DNA from: Hungatella sp.
GTDB taxonomy: Bacteria; Bacillota; Clostridia; Lachnospirales; Lachnospiraceae
Length of the DNA stretch: 64,000 bases
Assembly: GCA_009712635.1 (NCBI GenBank)
Contig: WASS01000020.1
Span: 248,001-312,000 of the forward strand
Direction: 5' to 3'
Positions 8,947 through 17,813 of the stretch are shown here, piece after piece. Below the pieces are notes generated by a model. The model was not told the origin of the DNA. It saw only the letters and a program-made list of their open reading frames with translations, and did no database searches. Within the stretch, counting starts at the first letter, position 1, and each line of letters opens with the position of its first letter. The position numbers and the translations under genes are program-made.

Positions 8947-8975
8947 TTGATTTATAGTATAATATTTAGTATATT
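8947..8975 (+). promoter_or_regulatory. Promoter of plsX-acpP-rnc
   Basis: TTGATT (8947-8952), a 17-bp spacer and TATATT (8970-8975). An alternative TATAAT at 8958-8963 lacks a matching -35. Both lie in a very AT-rich leader of about 100 bp. Confidence 0.5.
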
Positions 8976-9015
8976 ATGTAATAGATTATCTTAGGAAACA
9001 CTTGAAAGGGGAATC

Positions 9016-10032
9016 ATGATGATAAAAGTAGCTGTGGATGCCATGGGCGGTGACTATGCACCAGTACAGACGGTGGCAGGTGCCGTAGAGGCGGTAAACG
9101 CGAATAAAGAGATCCGGGTTCTCTTAGTAGGGCAGGAACAGATGATATCTGATGAACTTGCAAAATACACATATAATAAGGATCAGATACAGATTGTGAA
9201 TGCGACAGAGGTAATCGAGACGGAAGAACCTCCGGTTAACGCCATACGTAAGAAGAAAGATTCTTCCATCGTTGTGGGAATGAATCTGGTAAAACAAAAA
9301 GAGGCGGATGCGTTTGTATCGGCCGGTAGCTCAGGCGCCATACTGGTTGGCGGACAGGTGATAGTCGGACGGATCAAGGGTGTAGAAAGACCACCGCTTG
9401 CACCCCTTATTCCAACAGAAAAAGGCGTTTCCCTGCTGATAGACTGCGGCGCTAATGTGGATGCCAGACCCTCTCATCTGGTACAGTTTGCCCAAATGGG
9501 CTCCTTATATATGGAGCATGTTGTAGGCATTAAGAATCCAACAGTTGCCATTGTCAATATCGGCGCAGAGGAAGAAAAGGGAAATGCGCTAGTGAAAGAG
9601 ACATTTCCGCTGTTAAAGGATTGTAAGGATATTCATTTTACCGGAAGCATTGAGGCCAGAGAGATTCCGCATGGCGGTGCAGATGTCATAGTATGTGAGG
9701 CATTTGTGGGCAATGTAATCCTGAAGTTGTATGAAGGAGTGGGCGCGACCTTGATAAACAAGGTAAAGAGTGGTATGATGGGTAGCTTCAGGAGCAAAAT
9801 CGGTGCTCTGCTTGTAAAACCTGCTTTGAAAGAGACTTTAAAATCATTTGATTCATCCCGGTATGGCGGCGCTCCGCTTTTAGGGCTGAATGGTCTGGTG
9901 GTAAAGACTCATGGTAATTCAAAAGCAGCAGAAATAAAAAACTCCATACTTCAATGCGTAACCTTCAAAGAACAGGGAATTAATGATAAGATAAGAGAAA
10001 GTCTTAAAATGAAAGAAGAAAATCAAGAATAG
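9016..10032 (+). CDS. plsX: Phosphate acyltransferase PlsX
   Basis: Converts acyl-ACP and phosphate to acyl-phosphate, the first step of phosphatidic acid synthesis in Gram-positive bacteria. The 338-residue protein starts [19 protein letters not shown], the PlsX signature, and has [12 protein letters not shown] and the C-terminal half [17 protein letters not shown]. Membrane-associated in known members. AAAGGGG precedes two adjacent ATGs (9016 and 9019). It heads a cluster with acpP 19 bp downstream, linking acyl carrier protein to lipid synthesis. Confidence 0.96.
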   Translation: MMIKVAVDAMGGDYAPVQTVAGAVEAVNANKEIRVLLVGQEQMISDELAKYTYNKDQIQIVNATEVIETEEPPVNAIRKKKDSSIVVGMNLVKQKEADAFVSAGSSGAILVGGQVIVGRIKGVERPPLAPLIPTEKGVSLLIDCGANVDARPSHLVQFAQMGSLYMEHVVGIKNPTVAIVNIGAEEEKGNALVKETFPLLKDCKDIHFTGSIEAREIPHGGADVIVCEAFVGNVILKLYEGVGATLINKVKSGMMGSFRSKIGALLVKPALKETLKSFDSSRYGGAPLLGLNGLVVKTHGNSKAAEIKNSILQCVTFKEQGINDKIRESLKMKEENQE

Positions 10033-10051
10033 GAGAGAGGAAGGAAAACAA

Positions 10052-10282
10052 ATGGAATTCGAAAAATTACAGAAAATTATTGCAGAGGTATTAAATATTG
10101 AGCCGGAGGAAGTTACTATGAACTCCACATTCGTGGATGATCTGGGTGCTGACTCCCTTGATGTGTTCCAGATCGTTATGGGCATTGAAGAGGAATTTGA
10201 TATTGAGATTCCAACTGAAGTGGCAGAGAACATTGTAAGTGTCAGCGACGCAGTAGAACAGGTCAAGAATGCATTAAATTAA
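10052..10282 (+). CDS. acpP: Acyl carrier protein
   Basis: A 76-residue acidic carrier of fatty acyl chains. The phosphopantetheine site is Ser35 in GADSLDVFQ. The residues after DSLD are F and Q, where many ACPs have V and E, but the fold signature (helix I, DSL motif, [10 protein letters not shown]-terminal helix) is intact. It follows plsX closely and sits before rnc, the common firmicute order. AGAGAGGAAGG provides the ribosome binding site. Confidence 0.96.
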   Translation: MEFEKLQKIIAEVLNIEPEEVTMNSTFVDDLGADSLDVFQIVMGIEEEFDIEIPTEVAENIVSVSDAVEQVKNALN

Positions 10283-10290
10283 TAGATGTG

Positions 10291-10326
10291 GGTGCTGCTA
10301 GGATCGTTTGGTCTGACCGCAGCACC
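10291..10326 (+). other. Hairpin between acpP and rnc
   Basis: GGTGCTGC (10291-10298) and GCAGCACC (10319-10326) form an 8-bp stem with a 20-nt loop. Only TTCTTTC follows, so it may be a weak terminator or processing site that lowers read-through into rnc. Confidence 0.5.
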
Positions 10327-10347
10327 TTCTTTCATAATAGGGGGGAA

Positions 10348-10390
10348 TCGGGTACCCCTCTATGTCCAAAGTGCATGGACAATAATAAGG
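10348..10390 (+). repeat. rnc-flanking repeat, copy 1 (upstream of rnc)
   Basis: The segment from TCGGGTACCCCTCTATGTCC to GCATGGACAATAATAAGG matches the three tandem units found after rnc (11093-11236). The core TGTCCA...TGGACA forms a 6-bp hairpin. It ends 13 bp before the rnc start codon, so it lies in the rnc leader. Confidence 0.8.
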
Positions 10391-10403
10391 AAAGAGGAAT
10401 GAG

Positions 10404-11090
10404 ATGAGCAGAAGTATGAAAGAACTGGAAGAACGGATCGGTTATCGTTTTTCGGACAAGCATCTTATGACACAGGCTATGACCCACAGCTCCTATGCCA
10501 ATGAACACCGACTGAATAAAACAGAATGCAATGAGAGACTTGAATTCTTAGGTGATTCGGTATTGGAAGTGGTATCCAGTGATTGTCTGTATCATAAATA
10601 TCCACAAAAACCAGAGGGGGATTTAACAAAAATTCGTGCCAGTATTGTTTGTGAACCCACCCTTGCTTATTGTGCAGAAGTGATAAAGCTTGGGGAATAT
10701 CTCCTCTTAGGCCGGGGAGAGGAAGCAACAGGGGGAAGAGGGAGAGCTTCAATTGTCTCGGATGCAATGGAAGCACTGATAGGAGCCATTTATCTTGATG
10801 GTGGTTTTGCTAATGCAAAAGAGTTTATCCTTCGTTTCATCATGAATGATCTGGAACATAAGCAGCTCTTTTTTGATAGCAAGACTATCTTGCAGGAGAT
10901 TGTACAAAGCCAGACGGAAGAGGCGCTAACGTATGAACTCTTAAAAGAGGAAGGCCCGGATCATAATAAGATATTTGAGACGCAGGTAAAAATTGGGGAT
11001 AAAATTATTGGACAGGGAACTGGAAGAACAAAGAAAGCTGCGGAGCAGGTGGCAGCTTATCACGGAATATTGCAGTTGCGTGGACAATAA
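10404..11090 (+). CDS. rnc: Ribonuclease III
   Basis: Double-strand-specific endoribonuclease, 228 residues, for rRNA and mRNA processing. The signature NERLEFLGDSVL (43-54) holds acidic active-site residues Glu47 and Asp51, and DAMEALIGAIYLD (120-132) holds Asp120 and Glu123. A dsRNA-binding domain fills about 157-226 (TGRTKKAAEQVAAYHGIL). AAAGAGGAATGAG precedes the ATG. The last codons and stop (cgt gga caa taa) coincide with the tail of the repeat unit that flanks the gene, so its extreme C-terminus seems to have been supplied by a repeat copy. Confidence 0.96.
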   Translation: MSRSMKELEERIGYRFSDKHLMTQAMTHSSYANEHRLNKTECNERLEFLGDSVLEVVSSDCLYHKYPQKPEGDLTKIRASIVCEPTLAYCAEVIKLGEYLLLGRGEEATGGRGRASIVSDAMEALIGAIYLDGGFANAKEFILRFIMNDLEHKQLFFDSKTILQEIVQSQTEEALTYELLKEEGPDHNKIFETQVKIGDKIIGQGTGRTKKAAEQVAAYHGILQLRGQ

Positions 11091-11240
11091 GTGGTATCCC
11101 TTTATGTCTAAAGAACATGGACAATAATTTGGAAACACCCTTCGGGTATCCCTCTATGTCCAAAAAGCATGGACAATAATAAGGTAACACCCTTCGGGTA
11201 TCCCTTTATGTCCAAAGAACATGGACAATAATTTGGAAAA
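11081..11240 (+). repeat. Tandem 52-bp repeat array downstream of rnc
   Basis: Three units start at 11093, 11145 and 11197 (each GGTATCCC), period exactly 52 bp, the last one incomplete. Each unit reads GGTATCCCT(T/C)TATGTC(C/T)A, a purine-rich loop, CATGGACAATAAT, then AACACCCTTCGG. Two small hairpins per unit are possible: TGTCCA/TGGACA and ACCC-TTC-GGGT. The tail TGGACAATAA of a further partial copy is the last part of rnc (11081-11090). A related copy lies upstream of rnc. Confidence 0.9.
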
Positions 11241-11275
11241 GAAAGGGCAGCTGGTGATGGCTGTCAGCGTGGAGT

Positions 11276-14200
11276 ATGTATTTAAAAAGTATAGAGATTC
11301 AGGGGTTTAAATCTTTTGCCAACAAAATAGTATTCGAGTTCCACAATGGAATTACAGGCATTGTAGGCCCCAACGGAAGCGGTAAGAGCAATGTTGCTGA
11401 TGCGGTACGCTGGGTACTGGGTGAACAAAAAGTAAAGCAGTTAAGAAGTTCCAGTATGCAGGATGTTATTTTTTCGGGAACGGAAATGAGAAAACCCCAG
11501 GGATTTGCCTATGTAGCCATAACGCTTGACAATTCGGATCACCACCTACTCATTGACTATGATCAGGTGACAGTATCAAGAAGAGTCTACCGGTCTGGCG
11601 AGAGCGAATATATGATCAATGGAAGTGCCTGCCGGTTAAAGGATATTAATGAGCTTTTTTATGATACCGGAATCGGCAAGGAAGGTTATTCCATCATCGG
11701 ACAGGGTCAGATTGATAAAATCCTAAGCGGAAAACCGGAAGAACGCAGAGAACTTTTTGATGAAGCTGCGGGAATTGTTAAATTTAAACGCCGTAAAGCC
11801 ATTGCCCTGAAAAAACTGGAGGATGAAAAACAGAATCTGGTTCGTGTCAGTGATATTCTTTCAGAACTGGAAAAACAGGTTGGTCCTTTGGCAAAACAGT
11901 CTGAGGCAGCAAAAGAATATTTAAGATTAAAAGAAGAACTGAAAAAGTATGATGTAAATCAGTTCCTGATGGAAACAGAAGGACTGCGCTTCCAGATGAA
12001 AGAAGTGGATGAGAAAGAAGTAATCGTCAGCCGGGATCTGGAAGAAGCAAAAAACACATCAGAGGGCATCAGAGAGCAGTATGAGACTCTTGATACATAT
12101 TTATCCCAGTTGGATGAATCTATTTTAGTAAGCCGCAATGAAAAAAACAGCTCTGATATCGAGACTGGAAATCTGCAGGGACGCATCAATGTTTTAAAAG
12201 AGCAGATCAATACAGAACAGATGAATGCGGAGCACATTGCAGGCAGGGTGAGGTCCATTCACTCCGAGATAGATATGAAAAAGTCCCAGGCGTCCTCCTA
12301 TGAAGAGGAACGTTCTGTCATTGCAGAGTCAGTAAAGACTGCAATGGAGCAGTTAAAGCAGGGAGAAACGGTACTTGCGGCAGAAGACGAAAAAATTCAT
12401 CTTCTGGAACAAAGGATTGAATCTGGTAAGGGTAGTATTATTGAGCTTCTCAATGAAAAAGCCACCTTAAATGCCAAACAGCAGCGTTATGAGACCATGC
12501 TTGAGCAGGTAAATGTACGAAGATCTGAAGTGCTCCAAAAGCTTCTTAAATATAAGAGTGATGAATCAGAACAGGATCAGCAGCTGCTGGTTCTTCAAAA
12601 AGAAGCGGATGAAATTGATGCCGGTATTCTTAAGTACAATGAACTTCAGGAACAAAGCGAATGCAGAGTCGGGGAACTGGAGCATGAAGTTAAACGTCTT
12701 GGGAAAAATCTAAACGACAGACAGCAGGAGTACCACACCAACTCTACCAAGCTGGAATCTCTGCGAAATCTTGCCGAGCGGTATGAAGGATATGGTGGCA
12801 GCATACGCCGGGTCATGGAAGTAAAGGACCGGGTACATGGAATTCATGGTGTTGTGGCGGATTTAATTACCGTTTCTAAAAAGTACGAAGTCGCCATTGA
12901 AACTGCACTGGGAGGAAGTATCCAAAACGTTGTTACCGATTCAGACCAGACAGCAAAGCAGCTGATCGAGTATTTAAAGAAAAATAAATACGGAAGAGCT
13001 ACATTTCTCCCTCTTACCAGTATTGGGAATAAAAACGGCTTTAGTCAGGAGAAAGCTCTTAGTGAACCAGGAGTTTTAGGACTTGCAAATTCTCTGGTTG
13101 AAGCGGCTCCTCAGTACGAGGGACTTTTAAACTATCTTCTCGGCAGAGTGGTTGTTGTGGATACCATTGACCATGCAATCGCACTTGCTAAGAAATTCCA
13201 GTATTCTTTAAGAATTGTTACTCTGGAAGGTGAATTGTTAAGTGCTGGCGGTTCCATGACTGGTGGTGCTTTCAAAAACACCAGTAATTTACTGGGACGA
13301 AAGCGCGAAATGGAGGAACTGGAAGCAGCCTGTGAAAAGGCGTTGAAAGAAACCGGTCAGATTGAGACAGAGCTTGTCATGAACGAAGGGCTTTTAAGTG
13401 AATGTAAAGAAGAGCTTGAAACGATCCGAAGTGAGAAGCAGAAGCTTTATTTAAGACAGAATACAGTTAAAATAAATCTGCGCAGGATTGAAGATAAAAA
13501 AGCAGAGATTGTAGAATCCTACGGTGATTTGGAACTGGAAAATACCCAGCTTGAGGTACAGAAAAAAGAGATTGGGGAAAACAGGCAGGATTTAATCCTT
13601 GCAGTGGAAAAGCTGGCAGTGCGAAGCCAGGATATAGATGGTGACCTGGAGGGGCTCAATGCTGATCTTGAAAAAGCAAAAGCCGACAGAGAGAAATTCT
13701 CCAGAGAATTGTCAGAAGCCCAGCTGGCAGCCTCCAGTCTGAAGCAAAAAGATGATTTTGAGCTGGAAAATATCCGACGGGTAAAAGATGAAATTAGCAG
13801 ACTGGAAGAGGAACTGTTAAAGTTGTCTCAGGGATCCAGTGGTTCCGGACTGATTATTGAAGAAAAACAAAAGGAAATAGAATCTATTAAAGCCAGAATT
13901 GCAGAGATCAGTTCAGTCAGAGAAACACTGGATGAGGCAATTAATGAGAAACTGGCTAAAAAAGAGATGAAATCAAAAGAACAGAAAGAACTGTTCCAAA
14001 AACGAGAAGAACTTACCCAGCGTATCAGTCTGCTGGATAAGGAACTGTTCCGCCTTCAGAGCCAGAAAGAGAAGATGGAAGAGCGTATGGATAACCACGT
14101 AAACTATATGTGGAATGAGTACGAACTGACATTTTCAAAAGCGGAAGCTTTAAGAAATGAAGAATGGACATCTCTGCCAGACATTAAGAAGATGATCGGT

Positions 14201-14836
14201 TCCTTAAAAGAAGAGATACGAAAGCTTGGCAATGTAAATGTAAATGCAATTGAAGATTATAAAGAAGTTTCAGAGCGGTATGAATTTATGAAGACTCAGC
14301 ATGATGATCTGATTACTGCTGAGGGAACTTTATTAAAGATTATCGATGAACTTGATACTGGAATGAGAAAACAGTTTGAAGAAAAATTCCGGGAAATCAG
14401 AGTGGAGTTTGATAAGGTTTTCAAGGAACTGTTCGGTGGCGGACGTGGTGCACTTGAACTTGTGGAAGATGAGGATATTCTGGAGGCGGGAATACAGATT
14501 GTTTCCCAGCCACCTGGCAAAAAGCTTCAGAATATGATGCAGCTCTCTGGTGGAGAAAAGGCACTTACGGCCATAGCACTGCTTTTTGCAATTCAGAATT
14601 TAAAGCCATCTCCGTTTTGTCTTCTTGATGAGATTGAGGCCGCGCTGGATGATTCCAATGTGGATCGTTTTGCAAAATATTTGCATAAGTTAACAAAATT
14701 TACACAGTTTATTGTTATTACACACAGGCGCGGTACCATGGTGTCTGCGGATCGTCTGTATGGTATCACCATGCAGGAAAAAGGCGTCTCGACGCTTGTA
14801 TCTGTTAATCTGATTGAAGAAGATTTAGAAAGTTAA
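11276..14836 (+). CDS. smc: Chromosome segregation ATPase SMC
   Basis: Structural maintenance of chromosomes protein, 1186 residues, forming the condensin ring with ScpA and ScpB. The N-terminal head has MYLKSIEIQGFKSFA and Walker A GPNGSGKSNV (31-40). Long coiled coils (about 165-500 and 670-1020) flank a hinge near 510-640 (starting around GVVADLITVSKKYEVAIET). The C-terminal head has signature LSGGEKALTA near 1090 and Walker B CLLDEIEAALDD near 1118. The start is fixed by homology; GGAG lies only 1 nt before the ATG, so the ribosome binding site is unusual. ftsY follows after 11 bp. Confidence 0.97.
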   Translation: MYLKSIEIQGFKSFANKIVFEFHNGITGIVGPNGSGKSNVADAVRWVLGEQKVKQLRSSSMQDVIFSGTEMRKPQGFAYVAITLDNSDHHLLIDYDQVTVSRRVYRSGESEYMINGSACRLKDINELFYDTGIGKEGYSIIGQGQIDKILSGKPEERRELFDEAAGIVKFKRRKAIALKKLEDEKQNLVRVSDILSELEKQVGPLAKQSEAAKEYLRLKEELKKYDVNQFLMETEGLRFQMKEVDEKEVIVSRDLEEAKNTSEGIREQYETLDTYLSQLDESILVSRNEKNSSDIETGNLQGRINVLKEQINTEQMNAEHIAGRVRSIHSEIDMKKSQASSYEEERSVIAESVKTAMEQLKQGETVLAAEDEKIHLLEQRIESGKGSIIELLNEKATLNAKQQRYETMLEQVNVRRSEVLQKLLKYKSDESEQDQQLLVLQKEADEIDAGILKYNELQEQSECRVGELEHEVKRLGKNLNDRQQEYHTNSTKLESLRNLAERYEGYGGSIRRVMEVKDRVHGIHGVVADLITVSKKYEVAIETALGGSIQNVVTDSDQTAKQLIEYLKKNKYGRATFLPLTSIGNKNGFSQEKALSEPGVLGLANSLVEAAPQYEGLLNYLLGRVVVVDTIDHAIALAKKFQYSLRIVTLEGELLSAGGSMTGGAFKNTSNLLGRKREMEELEAACEKALKETGQIETELVMNEGLLSECKEELETIRSEKQKLYLRQNTVKINLRRIEDKKAEIVESYGDLELENTQLEVQKKEIGENRQDLILAVEKLAVRSQDIDGDLEGLNADLEKAKADREKFSRELSEAQLAASSLKQKDDFELENIRRVKDEISRLEEELLKLSQGSSGSGLIIEEKQKEIESIKARIAEISSVRETLDEAINEKLAKKEMKSKEQKELFQKREELTQRISLLDKELFRLQSQKEKMEERMDNHVNYMWNEYELTFSKAEALRNEEWTSLPDIKKMIGSLKEEIRKLGNVNVNAIEDYKEVSERYEFMKTQHDDLITAEGTLLKIIDELDTGMRKQFEEKFREIRVEFDKVFKELFGGGRGALELVEDEDILEAGIQIVSQPPGKKLQNMMQLSGGEKALTAIALLFAIQNLKPSPFCLLDEIEAALDDSNVDRFAKYLHKLTKFTQFIVITHRRGTMVSADRLYGITMQEKGVSTLVSVNLIEEDLES

Positions 14837-14847
14837 GGAGGCCGACA

Positions 14848-15789
14848 ATGGGAGAAAAAAAGGGATTCTTTGGAAAACTGGTAGCTGGACTGCAAAAAAC
14901 AAGAGATAATATTATCGCAGGTGTGGATTCCATTTTCAACGGTTTTTCGGCCATTGATGATGAGTTTTATGAGGAAATTGAAGAAATTCTGATCATGGGT
15001 GATCTGGGTATCCAGACGACTACATCAATTGTGGAAGACTTGAGAAAAAAAGTAAAAGAAAAAAATATCAAGGATCCGTCAGAATGTAAGCAGCTTCTTA
15101 TGGACAGTATCATGGAACAGATGGATTTGGGAGAAAATGCATATGAATTTGAGAATCGCCGCTCTGTTTTATTAATAATCGGAGTGAACGGAGTGGGAAA
15201 AACCACTTCTGTGGGTAAGCTGGCAGGACAGATGAAAGACGATGGAAAAAAAGTGATCGTTGCAGCTGCCGACACATTCCGTGCAGCTGCAATTGAACAG
15301 CTGACGGAGTGGGCGAGAAGGGCAAACGTGGATATTATTGCCCAGCAGGAAGGCTCTGACCCAGCTGCAGTCGTATACGATGCAGTTGCAGCAGCAAAAT
15401 CCAGACAGGCGGATATATTAATCTGTGATACGGCAGGACGTCTCCACAATAAAAAGAACCTGATGGAAGAGCTGAAAAAAATCAACCGTATTATTGACAA
15501 AGAATATCCCGAAGCATATCGGGAAACTCTTGTGGTTTTAGATGGAACTACCGGCCAGAATGCTCTTGTGCAGGCGAAACAGTTCATGGAAGTGGCAGAC
15601 ATTACCGGAATTATTCTTACTAAACTGGATGGTACTGCAAAAGGAGGGATTGCGGTAGCAATTCAATCCGAGCTGGGAATTCCGGTGAAATATATTGGTG
15701 TCGGGGAGAAGATTGATGACTTGCAGAAATTCAATGCGAAAGAATTTGTAAATGCATTGTTTCACGTAGAAGAGAAAGAAGAGGCGTAA
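14848..15789 (+). CDS. ftsY: Signal recognition particle receptor FtsY
   Basis: SRP-family GTPase that docks ribosome-SRP complexes at the membrane, 313 residues. The short N-terminal region lacks the long acidic A domain of enterobacterial FtsY. The N domain is followed by the G domain with GVNGVGKTTSVGKLA (G1), DTFRAAAIEQL (insertion box), CDTAGRLHNK (G3) and TKLDGTAKGG (G4). GGAGG precedes the ATG. It sits in the typical firmicute order smc-ftsY; the usual ffh partner genes are not here, and ilvA follows instead. Confidence 0.96.
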   Translation: MGEKKGFFGKLVAGLQKTRDNIIAGVDSIFNGFSAIDDEFYEEIEEILIMGDLGIQTTTSIVEDLRKKVKEKNIKDPSECKQLLMDSIMEQMDLGENAYEFENRRSVLLIIGVNGVGKTTSVGKLAGQMKDDGKKVIVAAADTFRAAAIEQLTEWARRANVDIIAQQEGSDPAAVVYDAVAAAKSRQADILICDTAGRLHNKKNLMEELKKINRIIDKEYPEAYRETLVVLDGTTGQNALVQAKQFMEVADITGIILTKLDGTAKGGIAVAIQSELGIPVKYIGVGEKIDDLQKFNAKEFVNALFHVEEKEEA

Positions 15790-15792
15790 ATT

Positions 15793-17016
15793 ATGTTGAC
15801 ATTGGAAAAGTTTGAGGAAGCATCAGAAGTCGTTGGCAAGGTTACCCTGGAAACAAAGCTTATATACAGTGAGTATTTTTCTGCTCAGACTGGTAATAAA
15901 GTGTATTTTAAGCCGGAAAACATGCAATATACAGGGGCCTATAAAGTAAGAGGAGCTTATTACAAAATCAGCACTCTGACAGAGGAAGAAAAATCCAAAG
16001 GTTTAATTACCGCCTCTGCCGGCAATCATGCACAGGGTGTTGCCTATGCTGCAAAGCTTGCCGGGATTCCCGCTACCATTGTCATGCCTACAACAACTCC
16101 TCTGATGAAGGTGAACCGGACGAAAGGATATGGAGCAGAAGTAATTCTGGAAGGGGATGTCTTTGATGAGGCCTGCAATTATGCTTATAAGCTGGCTGAA
16201 GAAAGAGGACTTACCTTTGTACATCCGTTTAATGATTTAGATGTTGCAACCGGACAGGGTACCATAGCTATGGAAATCATCAAAGAACTTCCCACTGTTG
16301 ATTATATTCTGGTTCCAATCGGAGGCGGCGGTCTTTGCACAGGCGTTTCCGTATTGGCAAAGATGTTAAATCCCAAAATTAAGGTAATTGGCGTGGAGCC
16401 TGCAGGTGCAAACTGCATGCAGGAGTCAATACGCCAGGGGAAAGTCGTGTCTCTTCCCACTGTCAATACAATCGCAGACGGTACAGCTGTTAAATGTCCT
16501 GGTGACAAACTATTTCCCTACATCCAGGAAAATGTGGACAGTATTATAACAATTGAAGATTCCGAACTGATCGTAGCATTTTTAGACATGATGGAAAATC
16601 ATAAGATGGTGGTTGAAAATTCCGGACTTCTTACGGTTGCCGCTTTAAAACATATTGATGTGGACAATAAAAAGATTGTATCCATCTTAAGCGGCGGAAA
16701 TATGGATGTCATTACAATGGCCTCTATCGTGCAGCTGGGACTGATTCAGAGAGACCGGATCTTTACCGTTTCCATTCTGCTTCCAGATAAGCCAGGAGAG
16801 CTGGCTAAAGTATCTGCGCTTCTTGCAAAAGAGCAGGGGAATGTCATCCGTCTGGAACATAACCAGTTTATCAGTATTAACCGGAATACAGCAGTAGAAT
16901 TAAGAATTACACTGGAGGCATTTGGTACAGATCATAAGAATGCAATTATGGCTGCCCTTACTTCTCAGGGGTATCGGCCAAAGCTGGTGAAATCAAAAGG
17001 AACATATGGGGATTAA
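15793..17016 (+). CDS. ilvA: Threonine ammonia-lyase with C-terminal ACT domain
   Basis: PLP-dependent threonine dehydratase, 407 residues, deaminating L-threonine to 2-oxobutanoate for isoleucine synthesis or catabolism. The PLP lysine lies in QYTGAYKVRGAYYKI (about residue 50), the phosphate loop is GGGGLCTG, and ASAGNHAQGVAYAA is also diagnostic. A single ACT regulatory domain covers about 330-400 (TVSILLPDKPGELAKVSALL). This layout is the TdcB-like/short IlvA form common in clostridia. It begins 3 bp after ftsY, so it is probably co-transcribed. Confidence 0.94.
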   Translation: MLTLEKFEEASEVVGKVTLETKLIYSEYFSAQTGNKVYFKPENMQYTGAYKVRGAYYKISTLTEEEKSKGLITASAGNHAQGVAYAAKLAGIPATIVMPTTTPLMKVNRTKGYGAEVILEGDVFDEACNYAYKLAEERGLTFVHPFNDLDVATGQGTIAMEIIKELPTVDYILVPIGGGGLCTGVSVLAKMLNPKIKVIGVEPAGANCMQESIRQGKVVSLPTVNTIADGTAVKCPGDKLFPYIQENVDSIITIEDSELIVAFLDMMENHKMVVENSGLLTVAALKHIDVDNKKIVSILSGGNMDVITMASIVQLGLIQRDRIFTVSILLPDKPGELAKVSALLAKEQGNVIRLEHNQFISINRNTAVELRITLEAFGTDHKNAIMAALTSQGYRPKLVKSKGTYGD

Positions 17017-17034
17017 TGAATGTATCAAAATAAA

Positions 17035-17075
17035 AAGCAGAAACTGGACGTATCCGGTTTCTGCTTCTTTCATTA
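17035..17075. terminator. Bidirectional terminator between ilvA and the agrA-like gene
   Basis: AAGCAGAAAC (17035-17044) and GTTTCTGCTT (17057-17066) form a 10-bp stem, with an A run on the left and CTTTC on the right. It can stop transcription from both converging genes. Confidence 0.8.
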
Positions 17076-17813
17076 CAAGCATTTTAGTGATTTATGTACT
17101 TTAGACAACAACCGAACAGATACAGAATAAGATTCCTTATTGTTCATGTACAAAAGTGCATCTTCTCTTGAATATTTAATCACATGCTTCAAATTCACAA
17201 TTGTGGATCTGTTACACTGACAAAAATGGGAGTTCAAAGATGCGCTCAGTTCTTTAAGGGAACCAGACATCTGACGGAAACCATTTAGTGTATGGATAAC
17301 TATTTTGTGGTATTCTTCACTTGTAGTTATGGCAACGATATCATCCTGATCCATAACCAGTGAAGCTTTATCGACCTTAATGGATAAAAGACGGTCGGAT
17401 GAATCTAATTGATTCCGATATTTTGTTTCCGCATTTCTTATGCAGGAATAGATCTGTTCCGGAAGATCACTTATTTTATCCTTTACTATGAAGTCCATGG
17501 CTTCTACTTTGTATTGAAAGGTCAGATATGCCATTTCACTATGTGTTGTAACAAAGACAATATATCCACGGGGATCATATTTCCGGATTTCTTCTGCTAA
17601 TTCAATTCCATTCTTTTTCGCTCTTAAATCAATATCCAGAAAATACAGTCCGGTAATATTAGAATCTTTTCTGACCTTTAGCAAATCATCGGGAGAAGAT
17701 GCAGTGCAATACAGCAGCGACTCCGTTGAGTTCATTAATAAGTATTTTTCTATAATTGATGTCCAGCGTAATAATTGTCTTTTATCATCTTCGCAAAGAT
17801 ATATATGAATCAT
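17073..17813 (-). CDS. AgrA-like LytTR response regulator
   Basis: Response regulator of 246 residues. The N-terminal receiver domain has acidic residues CEDD (7-10) and the phospho-acceptor Asp60 in YFLDIDLR. The C-terminal LytTR DNA-binding domain covers about 140-244 (SIKVDKASLVMDQDDIVAI, then FCQCNRSTIVNLKHV). This is the AgrA architecture, which activates divergent promoters through direct repeats. The ATG overlaps the kinase stop codon by 4 nt (ATGA) and AAGGAGC precedes it, so it is translationally coupled to the kinase gene. It likely controls the adjacent agrBD-like genes. Confidence 0.92.
   Translation of the reverse strand: MIHIYLCEDDKRQLLRWTSIIEKYLLMNSTESLLYCTASSPDDLLKVRKDSNITGLYFLDIDLRAKKNGIELAEEIRKYDPRGYIVFVTTHSEMAYLTFQYKVEAMDFIVKDKISDLPEQIYSCIRNAETKYRNQLDSSDRLLSIKVDKASLVMDQDDIVAITTSEEYHKIVIHTLNGFRQMSGSLKELSASLNSHFCQCNRSTIVNLKHVIKYSREDALLYMNNKESYSVSVRLLSKVHKSLKCL

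Noticed and set aside
11005-11190. Minus-strand ORF across the rnc repeats
   Set aside because: Its repeated peptide pattern is only the translation of the tandem DNA repeats on the opposite strand.
10348-11240. CRISPR array
   Set aside because: The 52-bp units are directly adjacent tandem copies without unique spacers and one copy is separated by the whole rnc gene; no cas genes are present.
14967-15602. 211-codon minus-strand ORF
   Set aside because: Antisense to the middle of ftsY, low-complexity Ser/Ile-rich translation, a typical shadow of a conserved gene.
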